From CAZMGD01 sp964565705 (GTDB lineage Bacteria > Actinomycetota > Acidimicrobiia > Acidimicrobiales > Ilumatobacteraceae), in contig CAZMGD010000134.1 of assembly GCA_964565705.1 (NCBI GenBank), positions 1 through 9,880 of the forward strand: a stretch of 9,880 bases of DNA. The letters run 5' to 3'. Both the position numbers and the translations under genes were made by a program. Of the stretch, positions 1 through 6,771 are shown one piece after another (positions within the stretch are counted from its first letter, which is position 1; each line of letters starts with the position of its first letter). The notes under the pieces were generated by a model. It made no database searches, was not told the origin of the DNA, and saw nothing but the letters and a program-made list of their open reading frames with translations.

Positions 1-38
1 TCCCAGAGCTCGCGCCACGTGACGGTACCGTCGTCCAC
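1..38 (-). CDS. prmC: Probable start of PrmC (release factor glutamine methyltransferase), truncated by window edge
   Basis: Only the first 12 codons are inside the window. Reading the minus strand from a GTG at 38-36 gives (M)DDGTVTWRELW, which resembles the N-terminus of actinobacterial PrmC/HemK proteins, where a TWREL-type helix begins the N-terminal domain. The GTG lies 5 nt after the prfA stop (TGA at 46-44), and a GAGG purine run inside the last prfA codons could serve as Shine-Dalgarno. PrmC methylates the glutamine of the GGQ motif in RF1 and RF2, so the gene next door encodes its substrate. prfA-prmC is one of the commonest bacterial gene pairs. The identification rests on position plus a very short peptide; the protein core with the NPPY motif is outside the window. 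Confidence 0.5.
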   Translation of the reverse strand, partial: MDDGTVTWRELW

Positions 39-43
39 CGACG

Positions 44-1123
44 TCAGACCTCGGCGGTCGCTTCCAGCTGACGGGCACGCTCGTCGGCCGACAGCGCGCC
101 GACGAGGTCGTCGAGATCGCCGGCGAGGACCTCCTGCAGCCGGTACACGGTGTACCCGATCCTGTGGTCGGTCAGGCGGTTCTCCTTGAAGTTGTAGGTG
201 CGGATCTTCTCGCTGCGCCCGCCGCCGCCCACCTGCGCCCGGCGCTGCGCCGACGATTCGGCATCGTGCTCCTCCTGGGCCGCCTTGAGCAGCCGAGCGC
301 GCAGCACCACCATCGCTCGCGCCTTGTTCTGCAGCTGGCTGCGCTCGTCCTGCATCGTGACGACGATCCCCGACGGCACGTGCGTGATGCGCACGGCCGA
401 ATCGGTGGTGTTCACCCCCTGCCCGCCGGGACCGCTGGCTCGGTAGACGTCGATGACGAGGTCCTTGTCGTCGATGTCGACGTCGACCTCCTCGGCCTCG
501 GGCATCACGAGCACCGTCGCCGACGAGGTGTGGATCCGGCCCTGGCTCTCGGTGACCGGCACCCGCTGCACCCGGTGCGGGCCTCCCTCGAACTTGAGGT
601 GCGACCAGGCCGAGTCGCCGCGCACGAGCATGGTGACGTCGCTGAACCCACCGAGGTCGCTCGGGTCGGCGGCGAGCACCTCGACCTTCCACCCCGACCG
701 GTCGGCATAGGCCCGGTACATCTCGAACAGGTCGCGGGCGAACAGGTTCGCCTCCTCGCCGCCCTCGGCGCCGCGGATCTCGATGATCACCGCCTTGCCG
801 TCGTTCGGATCGGTCGGCAGGAGCAGGACCTTGAGCTCCGCCTCCAGCATCTCGATGTCGGTCTCCGCGGCCTGGAGCTCCTCGCGCAGGCCGTCGCGCT
901 CGTCGGGGCTCGGCGCCGGCGTGCTGGCGAGCAGCTCGCGGGCGGCCTCGGCATCGTCGGTGCGGGCCCGGTAGCGGCGCAGGCACTCGACCAGCGGACC
1001 GAGCTGCTTGTAGCGGCGGCTGGTGTCGCGCAGCCGGCGGGGATCGCCGAGCACCTCGGGATCGGACAGCGCGGCCTCGAGCGCCACGTACTCGTCGTCC
1101 ACGGAACTCAGGCGCTCGAACAT
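44..1123 (-). CDS. prfA: Peptide chain release factor 1 (RF1)
   Basis: This 359-aa protein is a full-length class I release factor, which reads UAA and UAG in the ribosomal A site and triggers peptidyl-tRNA hydrolysis. An N-terminal helical domain (about residues 1-100) precedes the core. The stop-codon recognition motif is PVT at residues 189-191 within HRVQRVPVTESQGRIHTS. This is the PxT form of RF1, as opposed to the SPF motif of RF2. The catalytic GGQ is at residues 233-235 within SGPGGQGVNTTDSAVR, and its glutamine is the target of PrmC. A conserved RSEKIRTYNF segment lies near the C-terminus. Start chosen: ATG at 1123, preceded by a weak GGTGAG sequence. It is divergent from the Hsp20 gene across a 153-nt gap and lies directly upstream of the probable prmC start. 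No strong own promoter could be picked out. Confidence 0.97.
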   Translation of the reverse strand: MFERLSSVDDEYVALEAALSDPEVLGDPRRLRDTSRRYKQLGPLVECLRRYRARTDDAEAARELLASTPAPSPDERDGLREELQAAETDIEMLEAELKVLLLPTDPNDGKAVIIEIRGAEGGEEANLFARDLFEMYRAYADRSGWKVEVLAADPSDLGGFSDVTMLVRGDSAWSHLKFEGGPHRVQRVPVTESQGRIHTSSATVLVMPEAEEVDVDIDDKDLVIDVYRASGPGGQGVNTTDSAVRITHVPSGIVVTMQDERSQLQNKARAMVVLRARLLKAAQEEHDAESSAQRRAQVGGGGRSEKIRTYNFKENRLTDHRIGYTVYRLQEVLAGDLDDLVGALSADERARQLEATAEV

Positions 1124-1172
1124 CGGCTCACCAGGCTACGCCCACCACCCACCGCCGCATCGAATCAGCAAT

Positions 1173-1193
1173 CTTGCGTTGTCTCGACTCAAG
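1173..1193 (+). promoter_or_regulatory. HAIR operator (HspR-binding inverted repeat)
   Basis: The sequence reads CTTGCGT-N7-ACTCAAG. The HspR-associated inverted repeat of actinobacteria is CTTGAGT-N7-ACTCAAG, so this matches 13 of 14 defined positions with the exact 7-nt spacing. It covers the -35 hexamer (1179-1184) of the promoter in front of the Hsp20 gene, which is where a repressor should sit to block RNA polymerase. HspR is a MerR-type repressor that controls dnaK operons, clpB and, in mycobacteria, the small heat-shock gene acr2. Binding here is inferred from the match; no hspR gene is in this window. The site also lies upstream of the divergent prfA. Confidence 0.85.
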
Positions 1194-1207
1194 TTAGTGG
1201 ATATGAT
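1179..1207 (+). promoter_or_regulatory. Sigma-70-type promoter of the Hsp20 gene
   Basis: A -35 element TTGTCT (1179-1184) and a -10 element TATGAT (1202-1207) are separated by exactly 17 nt, unusually close to consensus for such GC-rich DNA. Transcription should start around 1213-1215. That would leave a 5' leader of about 62 nt ahead of the preferred Hsp20 start at 1277. The predicted start point coincides with an in-frame ATG at 1214. The HAIR operator overlaps the -35 element, so the promoter is probably repressed at normal temperature and released by heat shock or other protein-folding stress. Confidence 0.75.
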
Positions 1208-1263
1208 CTCCTCATGGCTTCCCGCCACATCGTCCAGTTCCACCGACCGCAGACACCTCGTCC

Positions 1264-1269
1264 AAGGAG
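1264..1269 (+). promoter_or_regulatory. Ribosome binding site that decides the Hsp20 start
   Basis: AAGGAG lies 7 nt before the ATG at 1277, an ideal Shine-Dalgarno and spacing. It favours 1277 over the in-frame ATG at 1214. Codons between the two ATGs (GCT, CGA, ACA, CCT, CGT, CCA, AGG) are not the G/C-ending ones used in the rest of the gene, which also suggests an untranslated leader. Confidence 0.8.
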
Positions 1270-1276
1270 CAACCCC

Positions 1277-1741
1277 ATGCTCGTCCGCCGCACCTTCAGC
1301 CCCGTCGACCCCTTTGCTGGCAGCTTCGATCGCACGTTCCAGCAGCTCGTCAACGGCTTCTACACCTCGTCCGCCCGCCGCGCCCCCGTCGTCCACGCGA
1401 CCAGCGACGAGCACACCCTGACCCTGACCGTCGACCTGCCCGGCGTGCCCGCCGAGGCCGTGGACGTCCAGGTGTCGGGTCGCACCCTGACCCTCAAGGC
1501 CGAGCACGAGGGCCTGTCGTGGGAGCGCAGCACCCGCCTCGGCACCCAGTTCGACCTCGACAGCGTCGCCGCCAACTACGCCAACGGCCGCCTGACCGTC
1601 ACGGTCGGCGCCGCCCCCGAGCCCGAGGCCCGCAAGGTCTCGATCTCCGTCGGCGCCCCGGCTGTCGAGTCGGTCGAGGCCGGCGAGGCCGCCCAGGTGA
1701 CGAGCGAGGTCACCGAGGTCACCTCCGCCTCCGAGGTCTGA
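1277..1741 (+). CDS. Small heat-shock protein, Hsp20/alpha-crystallin family
   Basis: This 154-aa protein is an ATP-independent holdase chaperone, expected to form oligomers that bind unfolding proteins in the cytoplasm. A short N-terminal arm (MLVRRTFSPVDPF...) leads into the alpha-crystallin domain at about residues 37-124. Hallmarks are DLPGV at 53-57, the LTLKAEH strand near 71-77, and NGRLTVTV at 103-110, the usual GxL-type signature. An ISV triplet at 123-125 can act as the C-terminal I-x-I/V anchor. It is followed by an unusual 29-residue tail rich in Glu, Val, Ser and Thr with no Lys or Arg. The start at 1277 has an ideal AAGGAG; an upstream in-frame ATG at 1214 would give 175 aa. Transcription probably runs from the HAIR-controlled promoter at 1179-1207 to the hairpin at 1754-1801. 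It is the only plus-strand gene in the window. Confidence 0.95.
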   Translation: MLVRRTFSPVDPFAGSFDRTFQQLVNGFYTSSARRAPVVHATSDEHTLTLTVDLPGVPAEAVDVQVSGRTLTLKAEHEGLSWERSTRLGTQFDLDSVAANYANGRLTVTVGAAPEPEARKVSISVGAPAVESVEAGEAAQVTSEVTEVTSASEV

Positions 1742-1753
1742 GCCCTCCCACGG

Positions 1754-1801
1754 TTCCTGCCGCCGTACCGAGCCCGCATGGGCTCGGTACGGCGGCAGGA
1801 A
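1754..1801. terminator. Long perfect hairpin between convergent genes, probable bidirectional terminator
   Basis: Two 22-nt arms (1754-1775 and 1780-1801) are perfectly complementary around a 4-nt loop, GCAT. With one G-U pair on the plus strand the stem extends outward to 1750/1805. The hairpin starts 12 nt after the Hsp20 stop and ends 18 nt before the stop of the convergent gene, so it can serve both transcripts. There is no T-run on either side, so it is not a textbook intrinsic terminator. Such U-less hairpins are common at gene ends in GC-rich actinobacteria. Confidence 0.8.
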
Positions 1802-1819
1802 TCGTTGTGGGGTGGGATC

Positions 1820-2824
1820 TCAGACGGTGACGATCTCGATGACCGGACGGGCCCAGGACGCGAGGGCCTCGGTGACGGGCAGGCGATCCCGGGTGGGCAA
1901 CGCGACGACGAGGCGGGCGTCGAGGTCGCCGTTGGCGAGCCAGGCGTCGACGGCGTAGGGCACGACGTCGAGGTCGACGCCGACCGAGCAGACCACGACG
2001 ACGGATCGGCCCTGGGCATCGTCGCCGACCGCCACGCACGGCACGGCGTCTTTCACGTTGGCGCGAGCGACGGGAGGCTGGCCGGTGCGCAACGACCGGG
2101 CCCCGACGAGGGCCGGGTCGGCGATGAGCCGTGAGCGCAACGCTCGCTCGGCGCCGAGCCGGTTGAGCGGGTGCGGTTCGGCTCCCGGCGAACGGTGCAT
2201 GGCCACCGCAGCGACCACGCCGGTGAGCGCGTCCACCGTCGGCACGTCGCCGTGCACGAGCCCGAACGCCTCTCGGTCGTGGGCCCCCACCCCGACCTCC
2301 AGCCGGGGTGTGCCATCGGGCCCGTCGGTCACCCGGCAGACCTCCAGACCGTGCACCTCCCCGGCGAGCACCCCACGCTCGTCCACCGGGATCGCGCCGC
2401 CGGCGACGATCAGCGCCCGCAACCGCTCGTGGCGCTCATCGATCGCGGCGACCGGTTCGGCGCCGGCACCGGTCGCGGGGGCCATCGCCCGGCCGTCGAC
2501 CTGCCACACCCGGACCGGCACCTCGAACTGCTCGGCACGCCGGGCCAGCACACCGGTCGACTCCTCGGCGAGCACGTGCAGCGTCGAGACCGAATCCGGG
2601 AACCCGGCCTGGCGCGCCCACGCCAACGCGGGTCCGAGCCCGCGCTCGGGGCGTTCAGCGACGAGGACCCACGCCTCGCCGTCGACGACGAGCGCGGCAC
2701 CGGGTCCGAACGCGGACGTCGGCGCCGACGCGGCCTGATCGAACCCACCGCGGTGGTCGGACACGAGCGTGCGCAGCTTCAGCGCCCGCAGTTGCGCCTG
2801 CCGATCGACCGTGGGGGTGTCCAT
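1820..2824 (-). CDS. Uncharacterised protein, last gene of a three-gene operon
   Basis: I do not recognise a family for this 334-aa protein. It has no signal peptide, membrane span or obvious zinc cysteines, so it is probably cytoplasmic. Two parts look alike in plan: residues 43-110 and 261-334 each run strand-helix-strand-helix-strand and end on hydrophobic strands (VPVRVWQV, PVIEIVTV). The middle (128-210) carries GLEVCRV and LEVGVGAHDREAF, with another predicted strand-rich domain. The C-terminal part includes HPLNRLGAERALRSRL. The ATG at 2824 is taken as start. A GTG at 2848, 4 nt after the upstream stop, would add 8 residues and is the main alternative; neither has a good Shine-Dalgarno, suggesting translational coupling to the gene before it. 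The hairpin at 1754-1801 follows the stop. Coding status is clear from codon bias and the tight operon spacing. Confidence 0.8.
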   Translation of the reverse strand: MDTPTVDRQAQLRALKLRTLVSDHRGGFDQAASAPTSAFGPGAALVVDGEAWVLVAERPERGLGPALAWARQAGFPDSVSTLHVLAEESTGVLARRAEQFEVPVRVWQVDGRAMAPATGAGAEPVAAIDERHERLRALIVAGGAIPVDERGVLAGEVHGLEVCRVTDGPDGTPRLEVGVGAHDREAFGLVHGDVPTVDALTGVVAAVAMHRSPGAEPHPLNRLGAERALRSRLIADPALVGARSLRTGQPPVARANVKDAVPCVAVGDDAQGRSVVVVCSVGVDLDVVPYAVDAWLANGDLDARLVVALPTRDRLPVTEALASWARPVIEIVTV

Positions 2825-2852
2825 GCCGATCAGGGTAGAGGCGCCCACCTGG

Positions 2853-3839
2853 TCACGGCATGACGACGTTCCAGCGGTACGGGGTGGACCCGTCGCTGCC
2901 GGGCACGGTGTAGCGCAACGACACCGGCGTGCTCGCCGGCGCCGTGTCGCCCGTGGCGAAGCACGTCTCGGCGGTGGCCTGGGTAGCTGCCGGGTCGATC
3001 GACGCCGGCGCCCGATCGCTGCGCACGTTCGGGTCGTCGCGCAACACGTTGCCCGCCACCTCGAACTCGGCCGCCGACGGGTCGAACGTCAGCGGCGCAG
3101 CTCCCGACAGTTGCCAGAGCACGCACGTGTACCCGAAGACGGACAGCGGATCCGTGGGCGTGATCGTCAGCCCGCCGGACTCGACCGGTGTCCGGAAGCC
3201 CTCTGCCGGCGGCGAGGTGACGACGACGAACTCGGTGGTCGTCGGAGCGACCGTCGACTCCTGCGTCAGGTGGTCACTGCCACGTCCGACGACGAACAGC
3301 ACGACGGCCACGACGGCGAGCGCGAGCACGGCGAACAGCGCGACCCAAGGCCCGCGTGAGCGCGGCTGGCGGGGCGGCTCGGGCAGGCTCAACCGCACCC
3401 GCCCGGCCGGCGCGATCAGGTCCCGCTCCGCCTGCTGCGCCAACTGGACGAGGGCGTACGCCGTGGCGTCACGGCGAGCGTCGGTGACGAGGCCGGCGAT
3501 CTCGGTGCGCGGCGCCGGCCGGGTCCGGCGCCGCAACGGCACGGGGTCGGGGCGCAGCAAGCCCGGCCCGGGCGGCGGCCCGTAGGCGGTCGGGTCGGCG
3601 GGGACGCGGAACGTCACCGCCGTTGCCTGGATCCCCGCCCCGGCGACCTGGGTCGTGCCGTTGAGTCGCTCGATCTCGTCGAGCGCCCACACCAGGTCGT
3701 CGATGGAGTACGGGTAGCCGCTGTCCGCCCGCGCCACGCGCGACCGCCGCGCGTACGCGGCGGTGACCTCCTCGTGCGGCGCGCCGTAGTCGACGCCGAG
3801 CACCAGATAGGGGTTGCGGCGAGCGTCGGGCGTGCTCAC
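2853..3839 (-). CDS. Membrane-anchored protein with a degenerate J-domain
   Basis: This 328-aa protein has three parts. Residues 9-60 resemble the start of a DnaJ J-domain (NPYLVLGVDYGAPHEEVTAAY, then a helix SIDDLVWALDEIERL). The HPD motif that stimulates DnaK is absent, with ARADS in the corresponding loop. A proline/arginine-rich linker follows, then one transmembrane helix at about 163-184, flanked by arginines on the N-terminal side, so the J-like part should be cytoplasmic. Residues 185-328 form an external strand-rich domain after a Thr/Pro-rich stalk. This domain has only two cysteines (239 and 293), which could form a disulfide. The GTG start at 3839 overlaps the upstream stop as GTGA. 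An ATG at 3878 would extend it by 13 Arg-rich residues inside the upstream gene and is less likely. The function is unknown; a cytoplasmic sensor or adaptor coupled to an external domain is only a guess. Confidence 0.85.
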   Translation of the reverse strand: MSTPDARRNPYLVLGVDYGAPHEEVTAAYARRSRVARADSGYPYSIDDLVWALDEIERLNGTTQVAGAGIQATAVTFRVPADPTAYGPPPGPGLLRPDPVPLRRRTRPAPRTEIAGLVTDARRDATAYALVQLAQQAERDLIAPAGRVRLSLPEPPRQPRSRGPWVALFAVLALAVVAVVLFVVGRGSDHLTQESTVAPTTTEFVVVTSPPAEGFRTPVESGGLTITPTDPLSVFGYTCVLWQLSGAAPLTFDPSAAEFEVAGNVLRDDPNVRSDRAPASIDPAATQATAETCFATGDTAPASTPVSLRYTVPGSDGSTPYRWNVVMP

Positions 3840-6706
3840 GTGCCGTCGTCCCAGTCGTCGTCGGGATCGTCGCTCCACGCCGCCCCGAGCAACGGGTCGC
3901 CGGGCAACACAAGGTCGGTTCGGCCCGGGTGGTCGGCGTCCCCCGGGCGGTCGCCGCGACGGCGGCGGGGCGTGGGGATCGCCGGGGTGAGGTCCGGCGG
4001 CTCGATCAGCGCGTCGACGTCGGCCGCCAACGCCCGTGCCGACCGGCCGACCTGGACCATGAACTCACGCACCCCGTCGTCGGAGACGCGGGGCAGCAAC
4101 TGGGCGATCGTGTCGGTCGCCGCGTCCGTGCGCAGCAGCACCGGTTCGAGCACGGTCGTCGCCACCCGGTCGCGCCGGTCGGCGGGCAACTTCGCCAGCC
4201 GGGGGCGGGCCCGGCCGAACGCCTCCGCCGCGCCGAGGAGCCGACGGCGGTGGTACACCGCGGTGGCCTCCCCGAGCCGGTTCCACGCGACGTGATAGAG
4301 GCCGCGCAGGTCGGCGAGGCGACCGGACCGATGAGCGAGCTGCTCGCTGTCGGCGAGGTGCACCGCGCTCCAGTCGTCGGGGGCGGAGCCGTCGGGGGCG
4401 ACGCGCTCGCACACGCCGCACACCGCGAGGGGCACGAGCACGTCGCTGTCGGTCGGTTCGAGCCCCCGCTCGATCATCGCCAGCGCCAGCGTGCAGTCGT
4501 CGGGATGCGGGGTCGGCGAGGCCTTGCGCCGGTAGCGGGCGCGGAGGATGCGCACGGCATCGGCGATCTCGGCGGCGACCCACTCGGGTGGGTCGGTGCG
4601 GCGCGTCGCCTCGGACAGCACGCTCACGTACTCGAGCGGTCCGAGCGCGGCGCCGCGATACAGGCGCGCTTCGAGTGAGCGGCCGTGCGGCGAGCCCGTC
4701 AGGCTGCCCGTGCGCGCCAGCCAGGCCGGGTCGGTGACGCTGAGCATCTTGACGATCGAGCGAAACAGGTCGATGTCGATCGGCTCGTTGACCAGGTTGC
4801 GGAGCGCGATCGACAGCGTCTCGGGCAACCCGGACGGCTCGTCGTGCCACGGCAGCGACTCGGGCGCCCACACCGACACCGCGCGCAGTGCAGCTGCCGA
4901 TCGCAGCTCCAGCGAGGGGGCAGAGCTCACCAATCGGGCCAGGTCGCTCGACGCACGTCGCGGATCGAGCTCCGCGGTCACGATCGAGAGGTTGATCTGC
5001 AACGACGAGCTCGCCGACGCGCTCAGGGCCTGGTCGAGTGCCTCCTGTGCCGCTTCGTCGCGGCCGGTCTGCCAGCACGCGCACGCCATCACGTTGTAGG
5101 CCTCGGCCACCGCATCGACGTCGGGGTGGGCGCGCAACGACTCTCGCGCGAGGTCGAACGCCTGCGCCCAGTCGGCCTCGTAGAGCCGCTCCTTGGCTCG
5201 CGTCAACGCTGCCCAGCCGAGCAGTCGAGCGTCGGCGCGTTCCCCGCGGAGGCCGTCGAGGAGTTGGGTGGTGCCCAGGCGGCCGGCGATCAGCGGCCAC
5301 AGCGACGTGTCTGCGGTCAGGCCCGCGGTCAGCTGGTCCAGCTCACCGCGCTGGAGGAACGCGCCGAGCGCGACGAGATCGGCCTCTCGGCCGGCGGTGG
5401 CGGGGCTGTGGTAGGTCGGTAGTTGCTCGTCGAACCCGCCGCCGCTGGCCAGGTTGACGAGCGCCGCGAGCGCCGGGTCGTGGCGGGTGGCGGGTGTGAA
5501 CGGTTCGCGGCGCAGCAGGGCACGGCGCAGGCGTTCGTCCGTGAACTGCAGCTCGGCGACGTCGGCATCGCTCAGCTCCACCGGGTTCGTCCGCGCCAGC
5601 ACGTACCGGCGCGACGCCGGGGTCAGGGCGAGCACGCTCTCGGCATCGGGCGCTGCCCCGTGCTCGATGAGGTCGTCGATCATGGCGTCGCTGGCGGACG
5701 CTGGCAGCACCACCGTGCCGGGACCACCGTGTCCGGCGAGCGCCCGCAGCGCATCGAGCGCGTACGACTCGAACGGCATCGCGTCGTCGGGCATCTCCTC
5801 GAGCGCGGCGTGTGACCACAACCACTCGTACATGGGTCCGCCGAGCCCCGCGGCGTCGATCGCCGCGCCGACCTGTCGCATGCCCTTGCTCGCCTCCAGC
5901 CGCTCGGTCACGAGTGCACGCACCCGGCCCGACAGGTCGGCGCCGACGCGCTGCGAGCACCACAGCAGGAGACCGATCGCCATCGGGTAGCGATCCGCCG
6001 GCAGCGCACCGAGGGTGTTCACCGCACCGCGCAGCTCGCCACCGTTGATCTGTCCGAGCGCCGTCCACCAGGTGAGCTCGTGCTCGGTGAACCCCAAGAG
6101 CGACAGCGGCTCCGTCGCGCCGACCACCGCGAGCCCGGCGGCCGCGCGGCGAGCGACGGCCAGCGGCGCGGCTGCGGGCGTCGCACCCTCCGCGACGCCC
6201 GACGAACCGAGCATGGTGGCCGCGGCGGTCTCGAGCGCCTGCGGTGAGCCCTTGAAGCGCCGATCCGGCGGCTGCAGCAGGACCAGGAGGACAGCGGCTG
6301 CCCGGGACTGCAGCGCTCGCAGCCCCTCGACGTTGCTCAACCGTCCGAACTCCCGTGGCGACTGCTTGTGGAGCTCGCCCCCGACGCTGAACGCGACCGC
6401 GTGGGTGAGTCCGGGTGCGTGGTCCACCGCGACGCCTGGCGGTGCACCGGGCCCACGACCCAGGTATCCGACGCGCACAGCGCCCGTGGTCAACTGCTCC
6501 ACCGGAGCCACCACGCGCGACCTGCCGCACGACGAGCAGTTCGGGCTCGGTTCCTGGGCGACGCCACAGGCGAGGCAGAAGTCCACGGGCACTGCGAGGT
6601 CGGCGAACATCCCCACGTCGGCCACGCGTCGCCCGCTCACGAGCACGCCGCCGGCGACGTGCGCGTCGAGGCCCTCGGTTGCTCCGTTGAGTGTCGGGTC
6701 GGTCAT
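3836..6706 (-). CDS. Large zinc-ribbon and helical-repeat protein, first gene of a three-gene operon
   Basis: This 956-aa protein is not one I can name. Residues 44-60 form a compact zinc ribbon, CLACG...CSSCG, with cysteines at 44, 47, 57 and 60. A second CxxC pair sits at 763/766. Between them the sequence is almost entirely alpha-helical. A TPR-like stretch around 493-580 (ALTRAKERLYEADWAQAFDLA, then AEAYNVMACACWQTGRDEAA) suggests a scaffold of helical repeats for protein binding. The last 50 or so residues are low-complexity, Arg-rich then Asp-rich (DDPDDDWDDGT). There is no signal peptide or membrane helix, so it is probably cytoplasmic. The ATG at 6706 has a weak GAGAG upstream. Its stop overlaps the next gene's GTG by 4 nt. 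It starts 65 nt after the CoA-transferase stop, so it may have its own promoter or be read through. A scaffold working with the downstream membrane protein is inference. Confidence 0.85.
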   Translation of the reverse strand: MTDPTLNGATEGLDAHVAGGVLVSGRRVADVGMFADLAVPVDFCLACGVAQEPSPNCSSCGRSRVVAPVEQLTTGAVRVGYLGRGPGAPPGVAVDHAPGLTHAVAFSVGGELHKQSPREFGRLSNVEGLRALQSRAAAVLLVLLQPPDRRFKGSPQALETAAATMLGSSGVAEGATPAAAPLAVARRAAAGLAVVGATEPLSLLGFTEHELTWWTALGQINGGELRGAVNTLGALPADRYPMAIGLLLWCSQRVGADLSGRVRALVTERLEASKGMRQVGAAIDAAGLGGPMYEWLWSHAALEEMPDDAMPFESYALDALRALAGHGGPGTVVLPASASDAMIDDLIEHGAAPDAESVLALTPASRRYVLARTNPVELSDADVAELQFTDERLRRALLRREPFTPATRHDPALAALVNLASGGGFDEQLPTYHSPATAGREADLVALGAFLQRGELDQLTAGLTADTSLWPLIAGRLGTTQLLDGLRGERADARLLGWAALTRAKERLYEADWAQAFDLARESLRAHPDVDAVAEAYNVMACACWQTGRDEAAQEALDQALSASASSSLQINLSIVTAELDPRRASSDLARLVSSAPSLELRSAAALRAVSVWAPESLPWHDEPSGLPETLSIALRNLVNEPIDIDLFRSIVKMLSVTDPAWLARTGSLTGSPHGRSLEARLYRGAALGPLEYVSVLSEATRRTDPPEWVAAEIADAVRILRARYRRKASPTPHPDDCTLALAMIERGLEPTDSDVLVPLAVCGVCERVAPDGSAPDDWSAVHLADSEQLAHRSGRLADLRGLYHVAWNRLGEATAVYHRRRLLGAAEAFGRARPRLAKLPADRRDRVATTVLEPVLLRTDAATDTIAQLLPRVSDDGVREFMVQVGRSARALAADVDALIEPPDLTPAIPTPRRRRGDRPGDADHPGRTDLVLPGDPLLGAAWSDDPDDDWDDGT

Positions 6707-6720
6707 GTCGCTCTCGGCAG

Positions 6721-6747
6721 CTCGCGCCGTGCACCGTCCAGCGCGAG
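6721..6747 (-). promoter_or_regulatory. Small inverted repeat in the leader of the three-gene operon
   Basis: CTCGCGC (6721-6727) and GCGCGAG (6741-6747) are perfectly complementary with a 13-nt loop. They end 14 nt upstream of the ATG at 6706. The pair could be an RNA hairpin in the 5' leader or a protein-binding palindrome. In DNA this GC-rich a 7-bp match can also arise by chance, so this is only a candidate. Confidence 0.2.
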
Positions 6748-6771
6748 GCTCCGGGCCGAAACTAGCCGGGG

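Noticed and set aside
1124..1213. A minus-strand promoter for prfA overlapping the HAIR site (TTGAGT as -35)
   Set aside because: TTGAGT is present on the minus strand, but no convincing -10 lies 16-18 nt downstream, so heat-shock control of prfA cannot be claimed.
164..1276. A long plus-strand open frame running antisense through prfA and continuing in frame into Hsp20, giving a 525-residue product
   Set aside because: The upstream part is the antisense of a clear RF1 gene, and the promoter, Shine-Dalgarno and family N-terminus all place the Hsp20 start at 1277. The fusion is a GC-rich artefact.
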